From Patagioenas fasciata (taxonomy: Eukaryota > Chordata > Aves > Columbiformes > Columbidae), in assembly GCF_037038585.1 (NCBI RefSeq), contig NC_092520.1, forward strand, positions 9,192,501 through 9,256,500: DNA of 64,000 nt, in the 5' to 3' direction. Shown here one piece after another: positions 1-12,400 of the stretch. The notes under the pieces were generated by a model. That model was not told where the DNA came from. It searched no databases and saw only the letters and a program-made list of their open reading frames with translations. The first letter of the stretch is position 1; the number at the start of each line of letters is the position of its first letter. Made by a program: the position numbers and the translations under genes.

Positions 1-3000
1 ATACACAAAGCGTGTCAAAGGCCACTGTGTTTACAAGGACATAATCACAAAGGAAGAGATCCCTCCGTTACAAGGATTTTAAGCCTAGATTACTTTTGGG
101 TAGTTGATTTGGCTGGAAGCTGACTCCAACCACCACTAGTAGACTAGAAGTTGGAAGAGGCAAACAGCATGCCTATTGTTATGTCTGTATGCTTTGTTAA
201 ATGTAACAGGTAAACGAAGTATAATTGAATCTAATGAACAAAACCTCTGAATTATGGGAAATGTAGAAGTCCATCTCTTCCAATTTTGTTATAAAACATT
301 CAAGTTAGTGGGTTAATGTAGCCTGATCCAAGAAGGAGCAGTTTACATCTCCCTGCTCTTCCACGGGGCATCAAATGATTATGCATTTCAACAGACTGGT
401 GCTAATCTTCAGTCTCTGCTGTCCCTTACACAAGTATCAGCCTAGAAAGCAAGGAAACACCTAATTGCTTGCATGTAAAATGGAAAAGATAAAGCAAAGC
501 TAATATTGATTTTTTTTTTCCCCTTCTGCACTAAATGAGCAAGGACAAACTCAGAGAATCTTACCAAATGTCAATGAGATGGAGCCTCAGACCCAGCACA
601 CAAAAATGTGCAATAGCAGGAAACAAAGCAACAAGAATAGTGTTAGGAAGGGAGGCATTTTTTTTTTTAAACTGATTTTTATTTAGCTTTCATTTCTGGT
701 TCTGTCTCCTCTGCAATGAAGGCATTGTGTGAGTATACATATATTTTTAGTGGTACTCTACTCTGCAATGGTTTTTATGAGCTTGACTATTTCGTTATAT
801 GTAGTAATACTTGTAACGAAATTTGGCACCCCTTGAGTATGATGCTGTACAAAGATGAAAAGGCAGTCCCTGCCCTCATGAACTTGCAACTTAAATAGAG
901 GAAGCGAAGATTTTTAAGAGGAAAGAAAATAAAAGGGTCAGCTATCTGGACTGGAGTAAAACCAGGAATAAAAACACGCTGGTGAAATCCCAAAGAGGCT
1001 GGTGCCCATGCTGCTGTTCATGCCAGAGGATATCCTTGGACTATCCTGCATCTTCCTGTCCTCAGGAAATAATTCAGACAGGATGAGCGCTCAAAACAAC
1101 AGCATGAATGCTTGGAGGGTGGAGCACGGCTCTTAAAACCCCCTGGCTTCTCACCAGTAAACCAACTGATTGGATTTCAAATGGAATATCCAAGTTTGGG
1201 AGAATAAAGCTGTTGCTTAGAATAGTGAAATTTGAGGCATGACAGAAAGGCTTCAGACACTGGCAATCCTGCCAGAAACTCACAAGCGTGAAAGCATCAG
1301 CTGCTGATTTACCGAATTGAATGACATGAAATGCGTTTGGTTAGAAGCTACGCTGTGAATTGTAAGTCTTTTTTTTTTCGGTAAAGGCTTGTGTTTGCTG
1401 CCCTTTCTCTGAAGTCACTAATGACCTTTTGATGCTGCTGAGAAGGAAGTGGGATTTAGCCCACATGTCGTGTTTTGTCATTGTACTTCACACAGTGCCA
1501 TAGTTCCTGACTACTTCCAGGAGTATATGAAGCAGACTAACATCTGTACAATAACCAACATCTGTTGTGCCTTTTTGGTTTCTTTCTCAGAGGAGATACG
1601 TGGCAGAGCGGCTTGTTTTATTTTAAATGGACTTCCAAACCAACAAAACACATAAGTCATCTATGAGAGCTCAACATAAGCACATGATACTTTGATAACT
1701 TATTACTTTCAACATTCCTTTTTCTGTTTTTATTTTCCATTTCATTAGTATCAGAGATCTGATTCTATGCTGGCGTTGCATGTGTATGATACTTCCATTG
1801 CTGTTATATTGCTGATGAAGACTGTGGTGTTATTTTAACCAAATTTGCTAGGTAGTCCTGTTTACAGAAGCTTAAATAGTTTGGTTTTGGAAGGGAACTC
1901 TGCATGGAATCTGGTCCAACATCACACTCAAAGCAGGGCCAAATTCAAAGTTGTGTTAGGTTGCTCAGGACCTTGTGTTATATTTACTGCTGACATCCTG
2001 GCAATAATTGTAATTATGAAAAATGTAATTAGAAAAACCTCATCTATGATAGTATCCTTCTACCATTGTTACTTTTAACCAACAGTTAAGGTATTGTAAA
2101 TGTCTACTAAACTGCTTTTTTTTTTTGCTGTCGTGGTCTATTCCAGTTAGGTCTTGTTTCAAAAGCCATTGCTTTTGTCTTCATCCTTTTGCTTAAGTGT
2201 GGGAAAGAAACTTTCTGGTTTGACTTTTTAATGAAATCTGACTTGAGAAAAAAGCTAAAAGAAAAATCTCAGGGTGGTTTGAATTGTAAAGTGTAGTTCA
2301 CACCGTTTGTGGGGTTTATGATTTGCTTGCATACCTGTTCTACAGAGGATGGTGAAAGCATTTGCTGAATTGGCTACACGACAGCTCCATCTGCTGTTCT
2401 TGAACTACAGCTTTCCCTTTGTGTCCCAAGCTCTCACTTGACAATTTTCTATTGATTCTTGTGCTTTTTCCCCTCAGACTTCGTATATTTTCAAACAGTT
2501 TTTACTCTTGTGAGGAGACGTTCCTTGGAACACCTTCAAACTGTTCTGATGTTCTGGATTCCGAATTTCTTTGATTTTCTTGGCAATAACTAACAGCTGT
2601 GACATCTCTCTTTCTACCTGCTTTACAAATGTTAAGGTTGGTTTTTTTTATGGTCGTGTTACATGTCTTACCCTTGCAAAGACAAATTACTACAAGGTAT
2701 GAAGCCCCATCTAGCAATAAAGGAGTTTCTGCTCTTCAGTTGAGTGATAGGTATATGTGATTTTTATATATATAAATATATATATATATTTTTTTTTTTT
2801 TTTTCTGGAGAAGTCTGGACTTGTCTGTGCTGCCTGGGATCTTACACACGTCCATGGTTTGATGTGTTATGAATACGATGAACAGGCACAGTTTAGCTTC
2901 TGTGACACTATCAAATTTTTACAGATTGAGGGAGGAATGGGAAAGAACAACAGCTCAGCTCAGAGTCGAGATGGAGGATCGTTGCACTTTGATCGACATC

Positions 3001-3473
3001 GTTACTAAAACAGGCAAAAGAAAACTCATATTTCTGTGTGTTCTCCTCAGTGTTGCGAGGCAGGCTCACTGCAGCATTGGGATTGCAGGGTTTGTTTTAT
3101 GGGAATAGACTTGCAGATCACATCACAAGGAAAACATAGTAAATCGTATCTCTAAAATGAAAATTAGACATAATTCAGGAAAATTATGTAATTCAGTAAT
3201 ATTAATATTTGAATATTACTACCTTAATGTTCCATTCCTGTGCAATGGGAACAGCAACATGGGCTTGAACATCTGTTCTGCACAATAGCCCATTGAATAA
3301 GCTCAGCCTGGTGCCAAAAGGATGCTTATCCATTGAACTATTCTGATTTTCTTCTCGTTTTTCCTTGTGTGTGTGTGTTTCCTTTCCTCCTCCACGGTAT
3401 GTTTTTGGTCTGTTGCGTATTAAGCTGCCTACCCTGAGAAGATGTTGGTACATATTTTCATAGTTCAGGAAAA
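1..3473. other. PRCP intron 1 (inferred), no gene seen
   Basis: This AT-rich unique sequence lies left of the first visible PRCP exon. The open frames here are short and resemble nothing I know. A TA/T-rich simple repeat sits at 2761-2804. The PRCP exon for the signal peptide was looked for here and not found. Confidence 0.6.
2761..2804. repeat. TA/poly-T simple repeat
   Basis: Alternating TA runs are followed directly by a T run, as seen in the sequence. This is ordinary low-complexity intronic DNA. Confidence 0.85.
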
Positions 3474-4167
3474 CCTATTAGAGAGCAGCATAGGGGAAAG
3501 GGACCTGGGGGTCCTGGTGGACAGCAGGATGACCATGAGGCAGCACTGGGTCCTTGTGGCCAGGAAGGCCAATGGCATCCTCGAGTGTATTACAAGGGGG
3601 GTGGTCAGTAGGTCCAGAGAGGTTCTCCTGCCCCTCTACTCTGCCCTGGTGAGACCTCATCTGGAATATTGTGTCCAGTTCTGGGCCCCTCAGTTCCAGA
3701 AGGACAGGGAACTGCTGGAGAGAGTCCAGCGCAGAGCTACAAAGATGCTGAAGGGAGTGGAGCATCTCCCGTGTGAGGAAAGGCTGGGGGAGCTGGGGCT
3801 CTTTAGCTTGAAGAAGAGGAGACTGAGGGGTGGCCTCATTAATGTTTACAGATGTGTAAAGGGTGAGTGTCAGGAGGACGGAGCCAGGCTCTTCTTGGAG
3901 ACAAACAATGGTAGGACAAGGGGTAATGGGTACAAACTGGAACACAGAAGATTCCACTTAAATTTGAGAAGAAACTTCTCAGTGAGGGTGACAGAGCCTG
4001 GCCCAGGCTGCCCAGGGGGTTGTGGAGTCTCCTTCTCTGCAGACATTCAAACCCGCCTGGACACCTTCCTGTGGAACCTCATCTGGGTGTTCCTGCTCCG
4101 GCAGGGGGATTGGACTGGATGATCATTCGAGGTCCCTTCCAATCCCTGACATTCTGTGATTCTGTGA
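3474..4167 (+). mobile_element. CR1 LINE 3' end, 5'-truncated
   Basis: This fragment reads as the C-terminal part of the CR1 reverse transcriptase ([47 protein letters not shown]) and then the CR1 3' UTR. The end is at 4150-4167 with the ATTCTGTGATTCTGTGA type repeat. The reading frame runs without a stop to 4122, so this copy is fairly young. It is far too short to be active and lies in the inferred first PRCP intron. Confidence 0.93.
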
Positions 4168-6303
4168 AGCCGAATACTTTTTGTGGTGTAGTCTTGTAGT
4201 TGGTGCTTCCTTCAGGCAGGAAGGATGCAGAGTCAAGTTTTAAGGCTAAATGTTTAATTTTAGATGATTCCATAAAAGGCAGACAGGACACAAGCCAGTT
4301 TCTTTCCTATCGCTGGCTAGCAGCCTACCCAGAAAAGTTAAACACAAAAAGATACTTTTCCCCTGTACAAACAGACCTGGAACAAAAGATGTATTAGTTT
4401 TACTTCCTAATAGTGTTGGAGTTTATTCAACTATACGGTGATTTTTATTAATGTGCCCTATCTAATCCTACCCTTTAGTTGTCGCAAGGTCTTATGACCA
4501 AGTTCTTTTTCAGTTGCTGACTTTGTTCTGCCTTTCTGCATCTGATCACTACATCTAATCACTCTTGATTCTGCTTGTTGTAAGAAGTGAAACTAAACTA
4601 GATAATAACTGTGCAAATGAAAAAGGAGCAGGTGAGTTGTCAGCGTAAAATGAGCCCAGCAGGTGTTGTCAGCGCTTGAATTCAGTGAAAGAGCCCTTAA
4701 GTACGTGCAGGACATCACCACATGCTTAGGAGTGAATAGTAAATGGTCCAACTGAGCACAAAACTAGAACATAAATTAGTTTAATTTGGGTCTGGAAGCA
4801 GTCCCTGCAGTTTTACTTAATCAGGGCAAAGACCTTGTTTGTCAAGACGACTCACGGACCTTCAGCTGCTCCTGCAGTTCCCCTTCAGTTTGAGAGAGTT
4901 TGGAAAAGACACTTTGCAGTAGGTCGTATATATGTATTTTATGTCTTAAATAACTTCTGCACTCTCTTTGACCCAAAGCAAATGATGCGGAGTAGTTGGA
5001 TCCCACAGGTCAAGGTTTCTGCTTTGCTGAGCTGCCTGGAGGAAATTGGCCATGAGCTGGGTCACTACATTAGCGGCGAGTGCTGGGATTTGTGTGCGAC
5101 GTGCTGCTTTTTAGCATTAACTTGCAGAGGTTCTCCAAACAGGGGAGGTGGAAGGAGCATCAGAGCAATTTGGCAGAGTTGTGGGTGTGAAGGCAGATGG
5201 GTGAGGAGAGATGTTAAGCCAGCAGATGTCAGGCTGGTACTGCCAGCAAGGAGCTGTGGAAGGAAAGATGATGTTTTGTGCTGGTGGAAGTCAAAATTGG
5301 GAATGTACAGGTCATTTGTGAATATGTAGTATTTAAGCAGCGTAGCCTCTCTGGACTAGTTCTGTGTTTGGGTTTGTTGTTTTATTTTTTTTGTAGTAAA
5401 AGCCTGCATGTGTATTCCAGAATAAGATTGCGCCTATCCAGGGAGTTACCTTCTAAAAGCAATTTATATGCTTTCCAGTACGGATGAGGAAAGGGCCAAG
5501 GGGAATAGTGCATACAAAGCAGTGTGAATAAAAGCTGAAAAACTGACCTTTGGAATTGAAACTGAATTTCTAATAGGGGAATAAAGCTAACACTGTGGTG
5601 TTTGGGTGAAGTGCTATGTGTAGGGTTGCAGTGTTTGTAGGACAGCAGAAAGAACTGGGGAGGGTATGTGGATTAGGGAAAATTGCAAGGAGAGAAGGAG
5701 AAGCACCACAAAACTATCTGAAAACACTGGCAATAGCACAACAGCTACAGAGGATTTGTATTTTCTAAGAATTAAAAACCCTCATCACTTTCTAACATGA
5801 ATCTTTAAATTTCAATCTTACGGCAAAAGGGGAGGGAATGAAGAGTTGGGTTTTTGGGGGGTTTGGTGTTCATTTTAAATGATAAGGCTAGTAAGACATT
5901 TCAAAACATTGTGGGACAATGGCTCTTTTTACTTGTTGATACAGTGTTATTATATTGGATATTTTTTGACCCCTCAGAAGATTAATCTGATTTCCAAAGT
6001 ATATTTAGAATATCTTAAGTATGATACTGTAAAATGGTCATGGATTTATTTTCTTGTAATGCCTGAGAGTAACATTTCTCCTTCAGCATACACACCTGTA
6101 ATTTTGGCCGCTTCATTTGCAAAGCAGAAAAAAAATGGATGTATTAGAAATATAAATGAATTCAATGTAATTTTTTTTTTATCTTAGTAAAACTTTTATG
6201 CTTTTCTTTATTTTTCCGTCTACGAAGTGACTGTCAGCACTTCCCGTGGGCTCCAGGATCAGTTTTAGCTTTCTGAACTTGTTGTTGTTCCTTGTTCTTA
6301 CAG
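4168..6303. other. PRCP intron 1, unique sequence
   Basis: No repeat or exon is recognised. A 164-codon open frame at 4835-5329 has no similarity I know and is treated as chance. Confidence 0.6.
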
Positions 6304-6444
6304 GTTGATCACTTTGGATTTGATGATAATCTTACATTCCAGCAGCGGTATCTCATAGCAGATCAGCACTGGAAGAAAAACAATGGACCGATACTATTTT
6401 ATACAGGCAATGAAGGGGATGTCACATGGTTCTCCAACAATACA
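6304..6444 (+). CDS. PRCP: PRCP exon 2 (by the human nine-exon layout)
   Basis: This exon is 47 codons long. It starts with [17 protein letters not shown] and ends with TWFSNNT. The acceptor is TTCTTACAG at 6295-6303 and the donor GTATGT begins at 6445. Both borders are phase 0. Two N-glycosylation sequons are visible, NLT and NNT. The motif LFYTGNEGD is typical of the S28 alpha/beta-hydrolase core. In the human protein the residue before NNT is Cys as I remember it; here it is Ser. Confidence 0.95.
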
Positions 6445-9400
6445 GTATGTAAAAACTAGGCTTTTAATTCTTGAATTAGCATCCTTCTTTCCAGTAGTGA
6501 TGTGCTGAAAAAATAAGGAAGAACAAGGAGGCATTGTCAGGATATTGTTTAAAGAGAACTTTGCAATGATTGTTTTGATTGTTATAGGAGGAAGAGGAAG
6601 CTGAACGATAACACAAAGTTTTAAGAGGTTCAGGGTTGTATTCAAAGCCCATAGAAATCAAAGGGGTGCAATGGTATTAACTTCCTGGAGTAGTGAAGAA
6701 AATTTCTAGAGGAACCACTGAGGTGCCTCAAGCTAAGAATGCAAAATTTCGGACCAAATTACACCTATCCCAGTCCTTTAGACTGGGAGGTTGTGATGGT
6801 TGTTTTTCCTCTATAAGGAAAGTGTGAAGTGAGATGAAGCAGGCTGGAAATCAAAGAGAGGTGATGCTTGTTCTCTGTGAAAGCTTTCCCTTCCATGACC
6901 GATACATATGCAGGATGGTGTGGGTATTTTTCACCCACCTCGACATGAAGTGCAGTGACACAACAGGAGGTGGCGTGTGCTGAGCTCCAAGCAACCCAGG
7001 ACTGCGGACACGCTTTGTCAGCAGGGGTTTGCTGCCTGTGTCCATAACTGGTGCTAACAAGCTGCTGCCAACAAGTAATAACAAGTTGTAGTTATTTATT
7101 AAGTCGAAAACAAGTGTATGGCGATAAGCAATAATCTAGAGCACTGCAAAACAAACTTTGTGTTTTCTGTGACAGTTCAAAGGCAAGCTTCTCTCCTGTA
7201 GCGTTTTTTATTTCCTATGGATTAAGCTTGTGCCATAGGAGCTCTGGCAGTATTACCTGTGTGTATTCCCCAAAACAATACTGCTTAATATTTTGCAGCA
7301 TTAAAATATACATATTTCCTTTGTATGTGTCCCTGTCTCTGGGTGGAGATCTGTTTTGTGCGTTTTCTTACTTCAGTGATACTTTAAAACCGAATTGCAC
7401 TCTGTCTCTCTAGTTGTATTTTAATAGTGGTATCTTTCTAATCAAAGAGTTGGAATCCACTAGACCAAAAGTAGAGACTTTGAAAAGAATTGATTCAACT
7501 TACTTAAACGTGTGTTTTTCTCCAACCAGGGTTTTATGTGGGATGTGGCTCAAGAACTTAACGCCATGGTAGTATTTGCTGAACATAGGTATTATGGAGA
7601 ATCTTTGCCCTTTGGGAATGAGTCTTATAGTGTAAGTATCTTCTTTTTGTCTTCCTTAAATGTGTTTCCTACAAACATAATTCTGCCTATTGTAATTCTT
7701 TCCAGTGCAATGACTGTTAGCCTGAGTAAGCCTGTCTTATTTTTGTAACTATCAATTCTAGAATTAAAAATAAAGAAATAATTGGAGATTTTTCTAGCAT
7801 TTCAAGGGACACCTGCAAAGAATATTTCATTTGTTATCAGGCACCGATTTAGAACTCAACAGCTGCTGTGGGGAATAGAAAGGCTGCTGCTGCAAATCAT
7901 TCTTGTGCTGTTTATCATCGGTTTTCTTTGGTTTAGGACTCCAAGCGTCTGAATTACCTGACATCAGAACAAGCTCTGGCAGACTTTGCGGTACTGATTG
8001 AGCACTTAAAGTCGACCATTGCAGGAGCCCGTTACAGTCCTGTCATCGCTATAGGAGGGTCTTATGGAGGAATGCTTGCAGCCTGGTTTAGGATGAAGTA
8101 CCCCCATCTGGTAGTTGGGTGAGTGTACTTGTCCTGCTCAAACACAGAGCAGGCATCTGTTATTTCTGTGCTATATTACAGCTTTGGGACAAGCACCATA
8201 ATTCAAGCTGGCTTGAACTTTTCACTACTGGGTGGAGCAATGAAGTTGCTTCGAATTTGAGAAGAGGCGCTGTTTGCCAAGTAAACACAACTATAGGTCA
8301 GCAGGTACTGGATGGTGCATGTTTTCAGAGCTATCTGTTAGTTTTGTCAAAACAATTATTATGAACACTGACTTTGCACCTGATTTTTTTAGGGTCACCA
8401 GACTTCTGGTGACTTGAGGCAGGTCTTCAGTCTCTTCAGTACCTTAGTTCTCCTCCAGGAAATGAGAATATTAATTCCCCTACCTTTGCCACAGAGTAGA
8501 CTTTTGTGGGCAGGGGCTCTCTTTAGTTGAGTTTGCACAATGACAGACCTGGTTGTGAGTTGAAAATGAAAATAATAAAGTAAGCAAGTCTCGATTTCTA
8601 CTTCATGCACTTATACTTTTGTACTAGTGTCCAAGATTTACAACCTTCAACAGCCTTTACATGCAGACCTATGGAATAGTTTTGCAACATTATGGTTATT
8701 TTGCCTACCCTCAGTGTGCAAGCTGAATTAAAAATGCTACTTAGAGAGTGGCTGTGGGGAGGGTATTGACCAGAGAACAGAAGTTCACTTTGGGGCTGTT
8801 CAGGATACATGTGTTTTTCCAACAAATCTTTTGATGTCCCTTTGCAGAGCTCTGGCAGCCTCTGCCCCCATCTGGCAGTTTGGTGATTTGGTTCCGTGTG
8901 GCGCTTTCTTCAGCATAGTGACAAAGGATTTCAAAAGGAGCGGGACGGGCTGCGCAGAAAGCATCAGGAATTCCTGGAGCGCCATTGACCGCCTTTCCTC
9001 AACAGGTGAGATCTCACCAATACCTTTTCAAAGGGTTGTAATGCTCAGGATTGTGTTTTGACTTGAGAAAATCAGCAAGTTTATGTTGCAGCTTTCACCT
9101 GTATATGTATTGATTTTTTTTGGATATGTATACTCTTGGTGCTGCGAACTGCCAGATGAGCTTAGCATTATGTTTTAAATGTCTGTTTTGTTGGATCACA
9201 AGCTTTGTTTCATGCCTGGTGTGATTCCAAATACAGGTCCTAAATTCCCTATAGTGTGACAGGACCTAACTCCAGATGAGTACCTCAGGGCTTCATTTCT
9301 GACAAAGTAGGCCATATAGAGTCATTACTCTAAAAAAAAGTAGTTTAAATACCAACTGCCACAATCAGACATAGAAAATCACTGCAATTCAGTGCTAGAG

Positions 9401-12400
9401 ACTCGTACTCAATGAACTGAAGGGTGTTTTCCAACCTTAAATGAGTATGAGTCTACAACTACCTGAAAGGAGGTTGTAGCGAAGTGGAGATTGGTCTCTT
9501 CTCCCAAGTAACAAGCAACAGGATGAGAGAAAATGGCCTAAAGTTGCACCAGGGGAAGTTTAGTTGGATATTAGGAAAGATGTATTCAAGGAAAGGGCTG
9601 GTGGGCATTGGAACAGGCTGCCCAGGGAAGTGGTGGAGTCACCATCCCTGGAGGAGTTAAAAAGATATGTAGATGTGGTTCTTAGGGACATGATTTAATG
9701 GTGGGCTTGGCAGTGTTAGGTTAATGGTTGGACTTGATGATCTTAAAGGTCTTTTCCAACCTAAACAATTCCATGATTTTGTATCAGATGAGGTCACTAT
9801 ACAGCAAAGGAATGCAATTAGAGAAAAAAATCTTGCTAATTGAGTTCAGTGTCCTAAAGGAAAAATCTGGTATGATGAGTTAGCTAATTAAAATCAGGGA
9901 AGCTGAGTTGGATGAGTTCTAGACCAGATAAAATAATGAGGAAAAAAAAAAGAAGCCAGGAGACTCCCAAGGGAACTGTGTATTAATAGTCCTTGCACTA
10001 TGAGTTAGCTGGTTTGAAGTTCTCCTTTCATTGGAAGAAGAATGCCCTGACGTTACTTCCGATCAAAAAAATGCCAAGTGTCTTGTACATCTTTGTTTTT
10101 CTGGTTAATGTTACGTTAGCTGTGACGTACCCATACACTGAAGTATGCAGATTGTATTTCCCTTCACTTAGGGATGCTGGCTAAAATTTGATCTGCTATG
10201 CTTGTATGTATGTGGAATAACTTCACCAGGTCAGTTATGCTAAGTGAAAGTATTTTTGTTTTAGCAGCACACCTGACCTATGTGTTAATGGAACAATACA
10301 TTAAACTCTTTTTTTTTTGTTAAAGATGAAGGTTTACTGTGGCTTTCCAAGACATTTCATTTGTGCAGCCCTTTGAAAAATCTTCAGGATGTCGCTGTAT
10401 TGAAGAGAGGGCTGAGTGATACCTGGATAAACTTGGCTATGATGAACTATCCCTATAAAGCTGACTTCTTAGAGCCTCTGCCAGCTTGGCCTATAGAGGT
10501 AATTGAGAAATTATGTGTTGTAGAATTGATCACTTCGTTTAACTAATTATCTACTTCTCTCCTTGCTTGTACCTTTTCCTTTATTTTTGGCTCTGTAGAA
10601 CCAACATGGCTGGAAAAAAAGAGTATCAGGGCAATATGTTGTTGTGCATCAACCAGTTTATTCACTAAATGCCACTTGTAGGGCTAACAGGTTTCATCAA
10701 GAGCCTGGAAGAAGAAAAGTGCCGGGGATGACGGAAAAACCTCAGCTGTCCTGCAGAGTTGCTCTCGAGGAGCAGAAATACTGCACAAAAAGCATGTGTG
10801 ATTAGAGCTTCTGATGCCAGGCTTAGCTGGCAGAGCTTGCAATTAAAGTTTTGACCCTATGTCCTTTTTGATGTGGAAGAGCTAGTGAGAGAAGAAATGT
10901 GGATCACCACGAATGTGTTCCTTGCAGCGCCACTTCTCAAAGTGGAGCCACTTTCCACACTTGCAAACCTTCACTCATGTAATACTATTTATCTCCAGTG
11001 CATTCTCCAAGATTTCCTTTTTGTTGGAGTGTCTTTTTGTTCTTTTAAGACCCTGGCTGAATTTCTCCACGTGGCTTTGGGTTATTGTGTGCAGCAGGTG
11101 AGGTAGATAAAATATTGATATTTTTGGGCTATTAAACAGTAGTTAAATAAAAAATAGAAATTGTCCCTTATGTAGAGCTGGCTGATGGAGGAGGGGAGGG
11201 ACATTCATCTGTCCTCTGTGGGTGTCTGCAAAGGCAGTATGAACACCTTGATAATAATTTCTGCTTCGTTATGAATCTTACATAACCTCAGGAGTGTGCT
11301 CACCTTCACCACAGTCTCTGCTCTGAGTGAGGTATAAAGCTGTGATGGAGAATGCTACAGCTTGTCTGAACAGTGCTGATGTATGAAATCTGAGTTAATT
11401 AAGGCATTCAGATGCTTTTTTTCTGACACAGAAGCTCGAATCTGAGTCAGGGTGAGAAAGAGAGGGGGGAAGTATGTTTGAGTAGCTGGATATATGTGTA
11501 TCGCTTAACTTGTTCCCTGTTGTGGGCTGTCAGTGCTTCCTCAGGAGTATCAAACTCTTGTCTCTCCCACACAATCTGAATTTCAGATCCCGGGCTGTCT
11601 GCAGCCGTCTGTTCTGCCCTGTCTCCAGTGTGTATCTGCGTGAATTAGTGAGCTTTCCAAACCTCTAACTGCGGAGTTAGGAACTGATGGCTGAGCTGGC
11701 CAAACCGTAAAAACTGCTTGGAACTGGGTGTCTATTGTAGGCCGCCAGATCAGGGTGAGGAAGTTGATGAGGCCTCTACAGGCAGCTGAGAGTGGCCTCA
11801 CAGTCCCAGGCCCTGGTTGTGGTGGGGTATTTTAACTTCCCTGGTGTTTGCTGGAAGGACCATTCAGCCAGCCAGCCACAGTCCAGGAGGTTCCTCCAGT
11901 GCCTTGACAATAACTTTCTGATGCAAATGGTGGAGGAGCCAACTAGGAGAGGTGCACTGCTGGACCTCATCCTCACTAACAAGGAGGGTCTGGTTGAAGC
12001 AGTGAAGGTTGAGGGCTGCCTTGGTTGCAGAGACCATGAAATGGAATGGTGGAGTTCAGGATCTTGTGTGGCAGGAACAGAATAGCAAGCAGAATCGCAG
12101 CCCTGGACTTCAGCAGGGCAAACTTTGGCCTTTTCAAGCAATTGCTAGGGGAAATCCCATGGGCAAGGCTGCTTGAAGGTTAAGGGACCCAAGATAGCTG
12201 GTTAGTGTTCAGGGACTGTTTCTACCGGGCATAAGATCGGAGCATCCTGACACTTGGGAAGTCAAAGAAGGGAGCCAGGAGACCTGCGTGGTTTTCTGGA
12301 TCTTCTTTGTTATATATTTGCATATGTTATCTTTCATTACAGAGGAGCTAAATACTCTTTATTAAGTATTATGTATTTTAAGAATGGCAAATGGATTGAA

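Noticed and set aside
3478-3957. 159-codon minus-strand open frame
   Set aside because: It is the antisense shadow of the CR1 reverse-transcriptase end on the + strand.
4835-5329. 164-codon + strand open frame in PRCP intron 1
   Set aside because: No recognisable domain. It was checked as a possible first PRCP exon and does not match. Probably chance.
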